Positions 46,023 to 58,170 are shown, counted from the stretch's first letter. The stretch: 58,170 nt of DNA from Streptomonospora alba (GCF_000826685.1 NZ_JROO01000039.1:1-58170); one strand, 5' to 3'. The notes: generated by a model from the sequence alone, not told the origin. Made by a program: numbers and translations.

Positions 46023-47525
46023 ATGACGAGCAGCACAGAGGTAACCTCGACACCCCAGGTAGCGGTCAACGACATCGGGTCCGAGGAAGCCTTCCTCGCG
46101 GCGATCGACGAGACCATCAAGTACTTCAACGACGGTGACATTGTCGAAGGCACCATCGTGAAGGTCGATCGAGACGAGGTCTTGCTCGATATCGGCTACA
46201 AGACCGAGGGTGTTATCCCGTCCCGGGAACTGTCGATCAAGCACGACGTCGACCCAGGCGAAGTCGTGGCGGTCGGCGACCACGTCGAGGCCCTCGTCCT
46301 CCAGAAGGAGGACAAGGAAGGCCGCCTCATCCTGTCCAAGAAGCGCGCGCAGTACGAGCGCGCCTGGGGCACGATCGAGAAGATCAAGGAAGAGGAGGGC
46401 GTCGTCACCGGCACGGTGATCGAGGTCGTCAAGGGCGGTCTGATTCTCGACATCGGACTCCGCGGCTTCCTTCCGGCCTCGCTCGTGGAGATGCGCCGTG
46501 TGCGCGACCTCCAGCCCTACGTGGGCCGCGAGCTCGAGGCCAAGATCATCGAGCTCGACAAGAACCGCAACAACGTGGTGCTTTCCCGCCGCGCCTGGCT
46601 GGAGCAGACCCAGTCGGAGGTCCGCCAGACCTTCCTCAACACTCTGCAGAAGGGCCAGATCCGCAAGGGTGTCGTTTCGTCGATAGTGAACTTCGGCGCC
46701 TTCGTCGACCTGGGCGGTGTCGACGGCCTCGTGCACGTGTCGGAGCTGTCCTGGAAGCACATCGACCACCCCAGCGAGGTCGTGGAGGTCGGCCAGGAGG
46801 TCACGGTCGAGGTCCTCGACGTCGACATGGAGCGCGAGCGCGTCTCCCTGTCGCTCAAGGCGACCCAGGAAGACCCCTGGCAGCAGTTCGCCCGCACGCA
46901 CCAGATCGGCCAGGTCGTTCCGGGCAAGGTCACCAAGCTGGTCCCCTTCGGCGCGTTCGTGCGTGTCGAGGAGGGCATCGAGGGCCTGGTGCACATCTCC
47001 GAGCTGGCCGAGCGCCACGTGGAGATCCCTGAGCAGGTCGTCCAGGTCGGCACCGAGATCTTCGTCAAGATCATCGACATCGACCTCGACCGCCGGCGCA
47101 TCAGCCTTTCGCTGAAGCAGGCCAACGAGAGCGTCTCGCCCGACCAGGTCGACTTCGACCCGACGCTCTACGGCATGGCGGCCGATTACGACGAGCAGGG
47201 GAACTACAAGTACCCCGAGGGCTTCGACCCCGACAGCGGCGAGTGGCTCGAGGGCTTCGAGGCTCAGCGCGACGAGTGGGAGCGCCAGTACGCCCTCGCT
47301 CAGGCCCGCTTCGAGGCGCACCGCAAGCAGGTCGAGGAGGCCCAGGCCGCCGAGGCCGAGGCCGGCCCCGAGGCACCGTACGAGGGTGGCGAGGAAGAGG
47401 CCGCCGCAGCCCCCGCGGCGGCGCCGAGCGCCCCCGCGGCCGAGCCCGACACCGGTGGCGCCCTCGCCTCCGACGAGGCGCTGGCCGCGCTGCGCGAGAA
47501 GCTCGCCGGCGGCAACGAGGGCTAA
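46023..47525 (+). CDS. rpsA: 30S ribosomal protein S1
   Basis: A 500-residue protein with four S1 (OB-fold) RNA-binding repeats, at about residues 34-105, 123-188, 209-277 and 294-363, then an acidic Glu/Ala-rich tail. It helps mRNA bind the small ribosomal subunit. Sequence identity to Streptomyces S1 is obvious through the first 370 residues (VNDIGSEEAFLAAIDETIKY, KTEGVIPSRELSIKHDVDP). ATG at 46023 (MTSSTEVTST) is chosen by family start; an ATG at 45996 would add nine residues. The tail ends in LASDEALAALREKLAGG, another family mark. Confidence 0.97.
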   Translation: MTSSTEVTSTPQVAVNDIGSEEAFLAAIDETIKYFNDGDIVEGTIVKVDRDEVLLDIGYKTEGVIPSRELSIKHDVDPGEVVAVGDHVEALVLQKEDKEGRLILSKKRAQYERAWGTIEKIKEEEGVVTGTVIEVVKGGLILDIGLRGFLPASLVEMRRVRDLQPYVGRELEAKIIELDKNRNNVVLSRRAWLEQTQSEVRQTFLNTLQKGQIRKGVVSSIVNFGAFVDLGGVDGLVHVSELSWKHIDHPSEVVEVGQEVTVEVLDVDMERERVSLSLKATQEDPWQQFARTHQIGQVVPGKVTKLVPFGAFVRVEEGIEGLVHISELAERHVEIPEQVVQVGTEIFVKIIDIDLDRRRISLSLKQANESVSPDQVDFDPTLYGMAADYDEQGNYKYPEGFDPDSGEWLEGFEAQRDEWERQYALAQARFEAHRKQVEEAQAAEAEAGPEAPYEGGEEEAAAAPAAAPSAPAAEPDTGGALASDEALAALREKLAGGNEG

Positions 47526-47559
47526 GGCCCCCGCCGCACGGTCGGCACGCGAATCGCCG

Positions 47560-47589
47560 AGGGCCGCGCCCGGGAACGGGGGCGGCCCT
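47560..47589 (+). terminator. Terminator of rpsA
   Basis: A stem of about 13 pairs with one mismatch (AGGGCCGCGCCCG / CGGGGGCGGCCCT) and a short loop, 35 bases after the stop. Confidence 0.65.
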
Positions 47590-47638
47590 TCGCTATGCTC
47601 GCCGCAGCCGCGTTCGTCCATGGACCACGGGAGCAGCG

Positions 47639-48151
47639 ATGCCCACCCCGCCCGAGCCGACCATCGGGGCCGCAGCGGTCGAGGACGCCGGCGAGATCTG
47701 GACGCTGCAGCGGGCGGCGTTCGTCGACGAGGCCCAGTTGTACGGCGACCCGTTCGTCCTCGCGCTGGCCGAGACGCTCGACAACGTCCGCAGCGCGATC
47801 ACCCGCGGGCACGTGCTCACGGCCGTTGAGGGTACGCGGATCGTCGGCGCGGTGCGCGGGCGCGTCGAGGGCGGTACCGGGCTGGTCAACCGGCTGTGCG
47901 TGGCACCCGACCGGCGCGGCCGGGGTATCGCCCGGGCGCTGATGCGGTCGCTGGAGGAGCGCCTGGCACACGCCCATCCCGAGGTCGCCGCGTTCGCCGT
48001 CGTCACCGGGCAGCAGAACGAGGACGACCTGCGCCTCTACCGCGGCCTGGGCTACGCCGAGACCCACCGCGAGCGCATGTCCGACCATTTGGCGCTGGTG
48101 CACATGCGCAAGGCGGTCCCCGGCCGCGAGCCCCGCCCGGCCGGCGTTTAG
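47639..48151 (+). CDS. GNAT family N-acetyltransferase
   Basis: A 170-residue single-domain acetyltransferase. Acetyl-CoA is bound by the APDRRGRGIARALM block (R/Q-x-x-G-x-G/A). An N-terminal IWTLQRAAFVDEAQLYG helix and a final YRGLGYAETHRERM strand complete the fold. The substrate is unknown. ATG at 47639 has GGGAGC upstream. coaE follows after only 10 bases, so the two may share a transcript. Confidence 0.88.
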   Translation: MPTPPEPTIGAAAVEDAGEIWTLQRAAFVDEAQLYGDPFVLALAETLDNVRSAITRGHVLTAVEGTRIVGAVRGRVEGGTGLVNRLCVAPDRRGRGIARALMRSLEERLAHAHPEVAAFAVVTGQQNEDDLRLYRGLGYAETHRERMSDHLALVHMRKAVPGREPRPAGV

Positions 48152-48161
48152 GCTCGCCGGC
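48149..48161 (+). promoter_or_regulatory. Candidate -10 of a leaderless coaE transcript
   Basis: TAGGCT (48149-48154) overlaps the stop codon of the acetyltransferase gene and ends seven bases before the coaE ATG. Confidence 0.4.
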
Positions 48162-48755
48162 ATGCTGCGTGTGGGACTCACCGGAGGAATCGGATCCGGC
48201 AAGAGCGCGGTGGCCCGGAGGCTGGAGGGCCACGGCGCGCTGATCGTCGACGCCGACCAGATATCCCGCGAGGTGGTGGAGCCGGGCACCTCCGGACTGG
48301 AGGAGATCGCCGCCGAGTTCGGCGACGACGTGCTCACCGAGGAGGGCCGGCTGGACCGGCCCAGACTGGGCGAGATCGTCTTCTCCGACACCGCGAAACT
48401 GGCCAAGCTCAACGCGATCGTCCACCCGCGTGTAGGCGCACGCACCGAGGAGCTGATGAAGGGGGCCTCCGCCGACGCGGTCGTCGTCTACGACGTCCCG
48501 CTACTGGTGGAGAACGACCTCGGCGGCCTCTACGACGTCGTCGTGGTCGTCGACGTGCCCGAGGAGGAGCAGGTCGCCCGGGTCGTGCACAATCGCGGCA
48601 TGGACGCCGACCAGGTCCGCGCCCGCATCAACGCCCAGGCCGCCCGGGACCGCCGCCGCGCCGCCGCCGACATCGTCGTCGACAACTCCGGCACCCCCGA
48701 GGACCTGGACGCCCGGGTTGCCGAGGTGTGGGAGTACCTGCGCACCCGCGCCTGA
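48162..48755 (+). CDS. coaE: Dephospho-CoA kinase
   Basis: A 197-residue enzyme phosphorylating the 3' hydroxyl of dephospho-CoA, the last step of coenzyme A synthesis. P-loop GLTGGIGSGKSAVA at the N-terminus, then VDADQISREVVEPG, HPRVGARTEE, VYDVPLLVEN and RINAQAARDRRRAAADIVVDN. It is of single-domain length; many actinobacterial CoaE carry a further C-terminal domain, which is missing here. rpsA-coaE proximity is conserved in actinomycetes. Confidence 0.95.
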   Translation: MLRVGLTGGIGSGKSAVARRLEGHGALIVDADQISREVVEPGTSGLEEIAAEFGDDVLTEEGRLDRPRLGEIVFSDTAKLAKLNAIVHPRVGARTEELMKGASADAVVVYDVPLLVENDLGGLYDVVVVVDVPEEEQVARVVHNRGMDADQVRARINAQAARDRRRAAADIVVDNSGTPEDLDARVAEVWEYLRTRA

Positions 48756-48870
48756 GGGAGCGGCTCCGCCGGGCAGTGCGCCGCCGGGGCGCGGTGCTGA
48801 AGGCGGGCCGCGGTGTTCGACGAGGTCCGCGGAAGGGGATCGCGAGCGACGCGGCGGCGGGTCCGTGGAC

Positions 48871-48882
48871 TACCGTGCAGTC
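48871..48882 (+). promoter_or_regulatory. Candidate -10 of a leaderless transcript for the VOC gene
   Basis: TACCGT (48871-48876) ends exactly six bases before ATG 48883. No ribosome site is present. Confidence 0.45.
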
Positions 48883-49527
48883 ATGGTGCAGCAGACCACG
48901 CGTCTCGGGGTACGGCAGGTCGATCTGGCGGATTGGCGGTGGTTGCTGGGGGCGCTGCGCGCTCGGTTCGAGACCCCTTCGTTCGAGGCGGGGGCCGCGT
49001 TCGTCGCGGCAGTGGGACGGCTCGCCGCTGAGGCCGGTCACCGTCCCGACGTCGATCTGCGTGCTGGGCATGTGCAGCTCGTCCTGCGCAGTCACGACGC
49101 CGGTGGGGTCACCGAGCGGGACGTCCGGCTGGCCGAGCGGATCAGCGCGCTCGCAGCCGACCATGGGCTGGTCCCGCGGCCAGGGCGGGTACAGGTGCTG
49201 GAGGTCGCCCTGGACACGCCTGCGACCGAAACCGCACGGCCGTTCTGGGCAGCCGTTCTCGGCGGTGGTGAGTCAGGCGGTGACGTCGTCGACCCGGCGG
49301 GAGGGCTTCCGCCGCTGTGGTTCCAGGCGACCGACTCGACCGCGCCCGATCGGCAGCGCTTCCACCTGGACGTCACGGTCCCGCCGGAAGCCGCCGAGGG
49401 GCGGATCGCCGCAGCGGTGGCTGCGGGCGGCCGCGTCGTCGACGAGAGCCGTGCCCCGGCCTTCACCGTGCTGGCCGACCCGGACGGCAACAAGGCCTGC
49501 ATCTGCACCGAACTGGGGCGCGACTGA
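48883..49527 (+). CDS. Pterin dehydratase-like / VOC (glyoxalase-like) fusion protein
   Basis: A 214-residue protein. Residues about 10-95 resemble a pterin-4a-carbinolamine dehydratase domain: RARFETPSFEAGAAFVAAVG, then GHRPDVDLRAGHVQLVLRSH, where a His-Asp-type pair of the dehydratase site appears partly kept (HRPD, GHVQLVL). Residues about 105-212 form a VOC domain with FWAAVLGG, FHLDVTVPPEAAEGRI and VLADPDGNKACICT, lacking some usual metal ligands. This pairing is known in actinomycetes as a conserved but uncharacterised architecture. Activity of either half is unproven. Confidence 0.8.
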   Translation: MVQQTTRLGVRQVDLADWRWLLGALRARFETPSFEAGAAFVAAVGRLAAEAGHRPDVDLRAGHVQLVLRSHDAGGVTERDVRLAERISALAADHGLVPRPGRVQVLEVALDTPATETARPFWAAVLGGGESGGDVVDPAGGLPPLWFQATDSTAPDRQRFHLDVTVPPEAAEGRIAAAVAAGGRVVDESRAPAFTVLADPDGNKACICTELGRD

Positions 49528-49559
49528 CCTTGGAGGGCGAACCGGAACCGCCGGGCGAC

Positions 49560-49926
49560 CTTTCTGGGCACGGGCAGAGCGTTCATCAGGCGGCCGCTCC
49601 GTCGGTGGCGCCGTACGGGGATCAGCTCCGCGTACTGCGTCAGCGAGGCCTCGACGAGGCGGCGCAGGCGCGGGTTCAGCCGTTCGGCGTCGCGGCCGTC
49701 GCGGATACTCCGACGGAGGAGCGTGCTGACCCGCGCGGCATCCCTCAGGTGATCCCGTCGAAGACCAGCTCACCCGAGTCGAAGCGATCGGGGATCCGGG
49801 TGGGCAGCCGCGCGACCCGATCCGATCCAGGGCCTCGGCAGCGGCGCGGTCCCGCAGGATCGAGCGCTGGGAACGGCACGCGTAGGCTCGTAGGTTGACG
49901 GTGCACACCGTCCTCCCGGTCCCCAC
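49560..49926 (-). pseudogene. Decayed gene of unknown family, two frameshifts
   Basis: Three minus-strand frames carry successive protein-like segments with high-GC third positions. First VNLRAYACRSQRSILRDRAA (from about 49896), then a shift into RIPDRFDSGELVFDGIT ending in a stop at about 49745, then a shift into RDAARVSTLLRRSIRDGRDA and LRRLVEASLTQYAELIPVRR. Joined, they would give one protein of about 100 residues. Both shifts are in the same direction (loss of one base each or equivalent). No family is recognised. It could also be chance frames. Confidence 0.35.
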
Positions 49927-50028
49927 GACGCAGCCACTGACCTCGGAATCCGCCGCGTGCGGGCTGTGTTGTCACCGGCGGGTTATAGCGTGGGCAGACA
50001 TCCGGAACGCGAGGGGAGCTGAGGCGAC

Positions 50029-52137
50029 GTGCGGCCGGTGACCGATATTCAGCGCAAGAAGGCGCCGTTCGAGGTGGTCTCGGACATGAGCCCCGCCGGC
50101 GACCAGCCTGCGGCCATCGCCGAGCTCACCCGCCGCGTGCAGGCGGGCGACGCCGACACCGTGCTGCTGGGCGCCACGGGCACCGGCAAGACCGCGACCG
50201 TGGCGTGGATGTCCGAGCAGCTCCAGCGGCCCACGCTGGTCATGCAGCCCAACAAGACCCTGGCGGCGCAGTTCGCCAACGAGCTGCGCGAGATGCTGCC
50301 CAACAACGCGGTCGAGTACTTCGTCTCCTATTACGACTACTACCAGCCCGAGGCCTACGTCCCCCAGACGGACACCTACATCGAGAAGGACTCCTCGATC
50401 AACGACGAGGTCGAGCGGCTGCGGCACTCGGCCACGAACTCGCTGCTGACCCGGCGCGACACGATCGTGGTGTCCTCGGTCTCCTGCATCTACGGCCTGG
50501 GCACGCCGCAGGAGTACGTCGACAGGATGGCCGAGCTCGAGGTCGGCATGCAGGTCGACCGCGACGACCTGCTGCGCAAGCTCGTCGAGATGCAGTACAG
50601 CCGCAACGACGTGTCCTTCACCCGGGGCACCTTCCGCGTGCGGGGCGACACCGTCGAGGTCATCCCGGTCTACGAGGAACTCGCCATCCGCATCGAGATG
50701 TTCGGCGACGAGATCGAGCGGCTGCTGACCCTGCACCCCCTGACCGGCGAGGTGCTGGGCGAGGACGAACACGTCTACCTCTTCCCGGCCTCCCACTACG
50801 TCGCCGGCCCCGAGCGCCTGGAACGCGCCGTCGGAGCGATCGAAACCGAGTTGGGCGAGCGCCTCACCGAGCTGGAGAACCAGGGCAAGCTGCTGGAGGC
50901 CCAGCGTCTGCGCATGCGCACCACCTACGACGTCGAGATGCTGCGCCAGGTGGGCAGCTGCTCGGGCATCGAGAACTACTCGCGCCACTTCGACGGCCGC
51001 GAGCCCGGCAGCGCCCCCAACACCCTCCTCGACTACTTCCCCGAGGACTTCCTGCTGGTCGTGGACGAGTCCCACGTGACGGTGCCGCAGATCGGCGGCA
51101 TGTACGAGGGCGACGCCTCGCGCAAGCGCACCCTGGTCGACCACGGTTTCCGGTTGCCCTCGGCGCTGGACAACCGCCCGCTGAAGTGGGAGGAGTTCAC
51201 CGAGCGCATCGGGCAGACGGTCTACCTCTCGGCCACGCCCGGTCCCTACGAGCTGCGCCGCAGCGGCGGCGACGTCGTCGAGCAGGTCATCCGCCCCACC
51301 GGACTGGTGGATCCCGAGGTCGTCGTCAAGCCGACCGAGGGCCAGATCGACGACCTCGTGCACGAGATCCGCGAGCGCGCCGAGCGCCGGGAGCGCGTGC
51401 TGGTCACCACGCTGACCAAAAAGATGGCCGAGGACCTCACCGACTACTTCGCCGAGCTGAACATCCGCGTGCGCTACCTGCACAGCGAGGTCGACACGCT
51501 GCGCCGGGTCGAGCTGCTGCGCGAGCTGCGCACCGGCGAGTTCGACGTCCTCGTGGGCATCAACCTGCTGCGCGAGGGCCTGGACCTGCCCGAGGTGTCG
51601 CTGGTGGCCATCCTCGACGCCGACAAGGAGGGCTTCCTGCGCTCCTCCAGCGCGCTGATCCAGACCATCGGGCGAGCGGCGCGCAACGTCGCCGGCCAGG
51701 TGCACATGTACGCCGACAACGTCACCGACTCCATGCGCAACGCCCTGGACGAGACCAACCGGCGCCGCGCCAAGCAGCTGGCCTACAACGAGGCCAACGG
51801 CATCGACCCGCAGCCGCTGCGCAAGAAGATCGCCGACATCCTCGACTCGCTGGCGCGCGAGGACGTCGACACCCAGGAGCTGATCGGCTCGGGCTACCGG
51901 CAGGGCGACCAGCAGGCCAAGACCCCGGTGCCCGACCTGAAGTCGGCCGGCTCCGAGCGCTCCGAGGACGTCACCCGGATGCCCAGGGCCGAGCTCGCCC
52001 AGCTCATCGATCAGCTCAGCGAGCAGATGCACCAGGCGGCCACCGATCTGCAGTTCGAGCTCGCCGCCCGGCTGCGCGACGAGATCAAGGAGCTCAAGCG
52101 CGAGCTGCGCGGAATGGACGCCGCAGGGGTGAGCTGA
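50029..52137 (+). CDS. uvrB: UvrABC excision nuclease subunit B
   Basis: A 702-residue helicase-like protein that verifies DNA damage in nucleotide excision repair. Walker A GATGTGKT (near residue 46), the damage-probing beta-hairpin [37 protein letters not shown], helicase motifs [20 protein letters not shown] and QTIGRAARN, and a C-terminal UVR domain that binds UvrC ([20 protein letters not shown]). GTG at 50029 gives the family start [20 protein letters not shown]. No LexA box is evident upstream. Confidence 0.97.
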   Translation: MRPVTDIQRKKAPFEVVSDMSPAGDQPAAIAELTRRVQAGDADTVLLGATGTGKTATVAWMSEQLQRPTLVMQPNKTLAAQFANELREMLPNNAVEYFVSYYDYYQPEAYVPQTDTYIEKDSSINDEVERLRHSATNSLLTRRDTIVVSSVSCIYGLGTPQEYVDRMAELEVGMQVDRDDLLRKLVEMQYSRNDVSFTRGTFRVRGDTVEVIPVYEELAIRIEMFGDEIERLLTLHPLTGEVLGEDEHVYLFPASHYVAGPERLERAVGAIETELGERLTELENQGKLLEAQRLRMRTTYDVEMLRQVGSCSGIENYSRHFDGREPGSAPNTLLDYFPEDFLLVVDESHVTVPQIGGMYEGDASRKRTLVDHGFRLPSALDNRPLKWEEFTERIGQTVYLSATPGPYELRRSGGDVVEQVIRPTGLVDPEVVVKPTEGQIDDLVHEIRERAERRERVLVTTLTKKMAEDLTDYFAELNIRVRYLHSEVDTLRRVELLRELRTGEFDVLVGINLLREGLDLPEVSLVAILDADKEGFLRSSSALIQTIGRAARNVAGQVHMYADNVTDSMRNALDETNRRRAKQLAYNEANGIDPQPLRKKIADILDSLAREDVDTQELIGSGYRQGDQQAKTPVPDLKSAGSERSEDVTRMPRAELAQLIDQLSEQMHQAATDLQFELAARLRDEIKELKRELRGMDAAGVS

Positions 52138-52411
52138 GCTCTCGCCGGGGCCGCCGGCGTCGAAACCGGGCGAAGGCGACGGCGCCTCGCCCGCGGCCGC
52201 ACGCGCGATCGCGGCGGTGCCGATGCACGCGCGCCGACAGCGCGGCCGTCCGTACGCCCCCCGTCGGGCGGCCAGTGTGCAATCGCCGACGGCAGCCGCA
52301 TCGGCCGTTTAACGCGCATCCTTCGCGGTCAGTGGCCTGTGTTCAGGTTCACCCCGCACGTCGTGATCTCGGGCGAATCGGTTACTGTTGGACCGATCGG
52401 GCTTTGCGGCC

Positions 52412-52525
52412 ATGAAATTGCATAGCGACAATTTCAAAACGATCAGGGAAATTCTCGCCGCAATCGCGAGCGGAGCGACTCCTGAGGCGCTACGGTCTTT
52501 GTGTCCGTGTTGCGACGGTACGTGA
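52412..52525 (+). CDS. Possible small protein, 37 residues, with Cys-Pro-Cys-Cys end
   Basis: ATG at 52412 opens a 37-codon frame encoding a basic start (MKLHSDNFKTIREI), an amphipathic helix (LAAIASGATPEALRSL) and a CPCCDGT tail. Codon use is lower in G/C at third positions than in neighbours, and no clear ribosome site is seen. The cysteine cluster could bind a metal. It may be a genuine small protein, an acquired fragment, or chance. Confidence 0.35.
   Translation: MKLHSDNFKTIREILAAIASGATPEALRSLCPCCDGT
52413..52436. promoter_or_regulatory. AT-rich inverted repeat TGAAATTG-N8-CAATTTCA
   Basis: A perfect 8-bp dyad separated by eight bases. AT-rich dyads like this are rare in this genome and suit a dimeric repressor. 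It overlaps the first codons of the small frame at 52412. Confidence 0.45.
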
Positions 52526-52601
52526 CCACTGATCGGCTCCCGACAGCCGCGCCGGCGAGCCGAGGGCGGGTGTGTGCGGGATGCGCGGCCTGGGAGGTGG
52601 G

Positions 52602-53597
52602 ATGGGCGGTTATGTCGCCCGGGTGCGGAACGACGAGCTTCCGGGCAGCGGTACGGAGTTCGATCTGCTGGTCGACTCCGTCGCCACGCGCTGGCGAGAG
52701 GTCGATCCTCTGCTGCCGGCGCCGACGCGCCCGCGCAAGAGCACCTATCCACTGCTGACGGTCAGCGACGAGGCCGGACGACCGGTGGCCACGGGCACCA
52801 TGCGCTACTCCTGGTACCAGCCCGGCGAGATCGGCCGGACCTGGGGCATGCCCGACCAGCACTGGCTGACGCCCATCGTGGGCGGCCCCGATCCCGGGCG
52901 CGCGCTGGACTCGCTGCTGTCGAGCTGGCGCGAACAGCTGCAGCAGCTGCCCACCGGCACCGGCTCGGAATCGGCCGCGCAGCTTACCTGGCCTGCCCGC
53001 GACGTCCTGGGCGTACCCGCGCTGCAGGCGCACGGACTGCAGCCCTACAGCGTGTTGGCCGCGCGCGAGCGGCGCCGCGGGGTGCCCCCCTCGCTGCCGC
53101 CGCGCGACGTCACCATCCGCCTGGCCGACTCGCAGGACCTCCCTCAGATCGTCAGCCTGCTGATGGAGGAGCACCGCTACGAGGAGTTCTTCGGCGGGGT
53201 GTTCATCCAGCCCGAGACCCCTGAGCAGACCCGCCGGGTCGCCGCCCGCGCGTTGAGCCGCTCGCCCTCGTGGGTGTGGCTGGCCGAGCGGCGCGGGCGT
53301 CCGGTCGGCCTGGTCTGGGTCTCCCCGCCCGACCGCGCCCGCTGGGCCGCCCCGCTGGTACGGGCTGCACCGGCCGCCCACATCGGCTACGGCGTGGTGG
53401 CCGAGGAGGAGCGCGGCCGCGGCATCGGCACGGCCCTGATCAGTGAGGCCCATCAGGCGCTGGACGCCCACAACGTGCAGGTGACGGTCCTCAACTACGC
53501 CATGATGAACCCCCTTTCGGGGCCCTTCTGGAACCGCATGGGCTACCGGCCGGTGTGGACCACATGGGAGGTCCGCCCGGCGCTGGCGCTGCGCTGA
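52602..53597 (+). CDS. GNAT family acetyltransferase, two-lobed
   Basis: A 331-residue protein. The C-terminal half (from about residue 175) is a GNAT domain with VTIRLADSQDLPQIVSLLME, VVAEEERGRGIGTALI (acetyl-CoA loop) and FWNRMGYRPVWTTWEV. The N-terminal half may be a second, degenerate GNAT lobe, a layout seen in actinobacterial tandem GNAT proteins. The substrate is unknown. ATG at 52602 follows GGGAGG; the longer frame to 52572 is not needed. Confidence 0.85.
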   Translation: MGGYVARVRNDELPGSGTEFDLLVDSVATRWREVDPLLPAPTRPRKSTYPLLTVSDEAGRPVATGTMRYSWYQPGEIGRTWGMPDQHWLTPIVGGPDPGRALDSLLSSWREQLQQLPTGTGSESAAQLTWPARDVLGVPALQAHGLQPYSVLAARERRRGVPPSLPPRDVTIRLADSQDLPQIVSLLMEEHRYEEFFGGVFIQPETPEQTRRVAARALSRSPSWVWLAERRGRPVGLVWVSPPDRARWAAPLVRAAPAAHIGYGVVAEEERGRGIGTALISEAHQALDAHNVQVTVLNYAMMNPLSGPFWNRMGYRPVWTTWEVRPALALR

Positions 53598-53836
53598 GTG
53601 CGGACGGGGGCGGCGCGTGCCCCCGTCGACACAGCCTGAAGCCGGATGCGGAGGCGGCTGGACGCGTGTGCCCGTGCGGATGGGATGATCCCGTCACCGC
53701 CTCCGGGTCAGTGCGCGGGTCGCCGCACTATCCTGGGCGGTGCGGGCACAGACCCGGCTCGCGCGCCTTCGCGCGCACGTGAGGCGCCCCGGCACCGGCG
53801 GCGCAGCCAGCAGTCGTGAAGACGGGAAGTGGCGCA

Positions 53837-54745
53837 ATGGCCGCGCAGCACGTGGAGATCGTCGAGGTCGGACCGCGGGACGGGCTGCAGAACGAGGAGA
53901 CCCCGCTGCCGCCGCCCCGCAGGATCGAGCTCATCGAGCAGCTCATCGGCGCCGGCGCCCGCAGGATCGAAGCCGTCAGCTTCGTCAACCCGCGCCGGGT
54001 GCCGCAGATGGCCGGTGCCGAGGAGGTCATGGCGGGCGTCCCGCGCCGCGAGGACGTCTCCTACATCGGTCTTGCGCTCAACCGCCGCGGCCTGGACCGG
54101 GCGCTGGAAGCCGGAGTCGACGAGGTCAACGTCGCCATTCCCGCCACCGACGGCTTCTGCCGGCGCAACCAGGGCTGCTCGGTCGAGGAGATGAACGACG
54201 CCTTCGCCGACATCGCCGCGGTCGCCGCCGACGCCGGCATGCCCGTCAGCGCGACGGTCTCCACCGCCTTCGGGTGCCCGTTCGACGGCGAGACCGACCC
54301 CGAGCAGGTGGTGGAGGTCGCCCGGCGCGCCGCCGACGCCGGCGCCGTCGAGATCGCCCTGGCCGACACCATCGGCGTGGGCGTGCCCGGCCAGGTGGCC
54401 GATCTGATCGAGCGTGTCCGCCCTGTCGTCGGCGGCGCCCGGCTGCGCTGCCACTTCCACAACACCCGCAACACCGGCTACGCCAACGCCCACACCGCCG
54501 TCGCACACGGCGTCACCGTGCTGGACTCCAGCGTCGGCGGTTTCGGCGGCTGCCCCTTCGCCCCCGGCGCGACGGGCAACATCGCCACCGAGGACCTGGT
54601 CTTCCAGCTCGAACGCAGCGGCCGGCACACGGGCATCGACGTCACCGAGACCGCCCGCAGCGGCATGTGGCTCGGTTCGGTTCTGGGCGCCGCGCCCACG
54701 GCCCTGCTCGGGCGCGCCGGCGTGTTCCCGGCCGGGCGCGGCTGA
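53837..54745 (+). CDS. Hydroxymethylglutaryl-CoA lyase-type enzyme
   Basis: A 302-residue HMGL-like barrel enzyme. VEIVEVGPRDGLQNEETPLP holds the metal-binding Asp and catalytic Arg; FVNPRRVPQMAGAEEV, RCHFHNTRNTGYANA (metal His pair) and GGFGGCPFAPGATGN (catalytic Cys) agree with HMG-CoA lyase, which splits HMG-CoA into acetyl-CoA and acetoacetate in leucine breakdown. A close relative acting on another acyl-CoA is possible. ATG at 53837 is preferred; GTG at 53816 would add seven residues. TATCCT at 53729 is a possible -10. Confidence 0.9.
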   Translation: MAAQHVEIVEVGPRDGLQNEETPLPPPRRIELIEQLIGAGARRIEAVSFVNPRRVPQMAGAEEVMAGVPRREDVSYIGLALNRRGLDRALEAGVDEVNVAIPATDGFCRRNQGCSVEEMNDAFADIAAVAADAGMPVSATVSTAFGCPFDGETDPEQVVEVARRAADAGAVEIALADTIGVGVPGQVADLIERVRPVVGGARLRCHFHNTRNTGYANAHTAVAHGVTVLDSSVGGFGGCPFAPGATGNIATEDLVFQLERSGRHTGIDVTETARSGMWLGSVLGAAPTALLGRAGVFPAGRG

Positions 54746-54895
54746 GACCCGGGGGTCCGCCCGCGGCGGCGCCCCCCGAGGATTCGGCGCAAGCGGGGTG
54801 CGTCCGGGTGGCGACCGTCGGTAGCCTCTCTGTAGCCGGAGCGTGTCCGAGCGCGTTCACCGCGGCCTTTCCACCCCGACACCGGGAGCTCCCCC

Positions 54896-58170
<3,275 letters not shown>

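Larger units (their letters stand above)
52138..52601. other. Gap between uvrB and the acetyltransferase gene
   Basis: A 464-base gap. The first 250 bases show nothing clear. From about 52370 the DNA is unusually AT-rich and holds an inverted repeat (52413-52436) and a possible small gene (52412-52525). Confidence 0.45.

Noticed and set aside
49980-50028. SOS (LexA) box before uvrB
   Set aside because: No GAAC-N4-GTTC-like dyad is present in the upstream bases.
52309-52752. A minus-strand 147-codon frame in the uvrB-downstream gap
   Set aside because: Half of it is antisense to the acetyltransferase gene; composition is Arg/Pro/Ser-rich without motif, and the plus-strand gene has a clear ribosome site.

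Overview
This is a high-GC chromosomal segment from an actinomycete. Nearly every codon ends in G or C, GTG and TTG starts are common, and stop/start overlaps (GTGA, ATGA) are frequent. The core gene order (hisI, trpCBA, lgt, gltBD, pyk, an ANTAR regulator, liv genes, polA, rpsA, coaE, uvrB, pyrG) is the ancestral actinobacterial arrangement known from Streptomyces. Protein character suggests Nocardiopsaceae or a nearby Streptosporangiales lineage; that placement is inference. I see no phage, insertion sequence, CRISPR array or large foreign island. The interest lies in gene architecture, small genes and regulatory RNA.

Layout. 194-8262: CPBP membrane protease, a two-component pair, a broken mycothiol-dependent isomerase-like gene, a heterodimeric ABC exporter, and a convergent SIS-domain gene. 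8622-17764: histidine and tryptophan genes (hisI, Trp-operon membrane protein, small membrane proteins, trpC, trpB, trpA), then an envelope thiol module (MauE/DoxX-like protein, DsbA-like protein) and lgt. trpE, which usually lies next to hisI in relatives, is absent here. 17769-21814: two tandem paralogous membrane-anchored proteins of unknown function and a long BpsA-like (branched polyamine synthase) protein on the minus strand. 22395-28462: glutamate synthase gltB-gltD behind a structured 580-base leader. 28647-33371: DUF2784 protein, a prenyltransferase/cyclase-barrel-like protein, a DJ-1/PfpI protein, pyruvate kinase and a DUF1266 protein.

33681-41261: a class I tRNA with a Leu CAA anticodon, the ANTAR regulator PdtaR, the four-gene branched-chain amino acid transporter operon livHMGF, and convergently the binding protein livJ, separated by three long hairpins. 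41644-48755: a hotdog thioesterase divergent from polA, arfB, rpsA with a strong promoter and a long leader, an acetyltransferase and coaE. 48883-58170: a dehydratase/VOC fusion, a decayed gene, uvrB, a possible small protein gene, a second acetyltransferase, an HMG-CoA lyase-type enzyme, a small membrane protein, pyrG and a NUDIX hydrolase cut by the window end.

A recurring signal is an actinobacterial -10 hexamer (TANNNT) ending exactly 6 or 7 bases before the start codon of hisI, the cyclase-like gene, pyk, polA, coaE and the VOC gene. This suggests leaderless transcripts.
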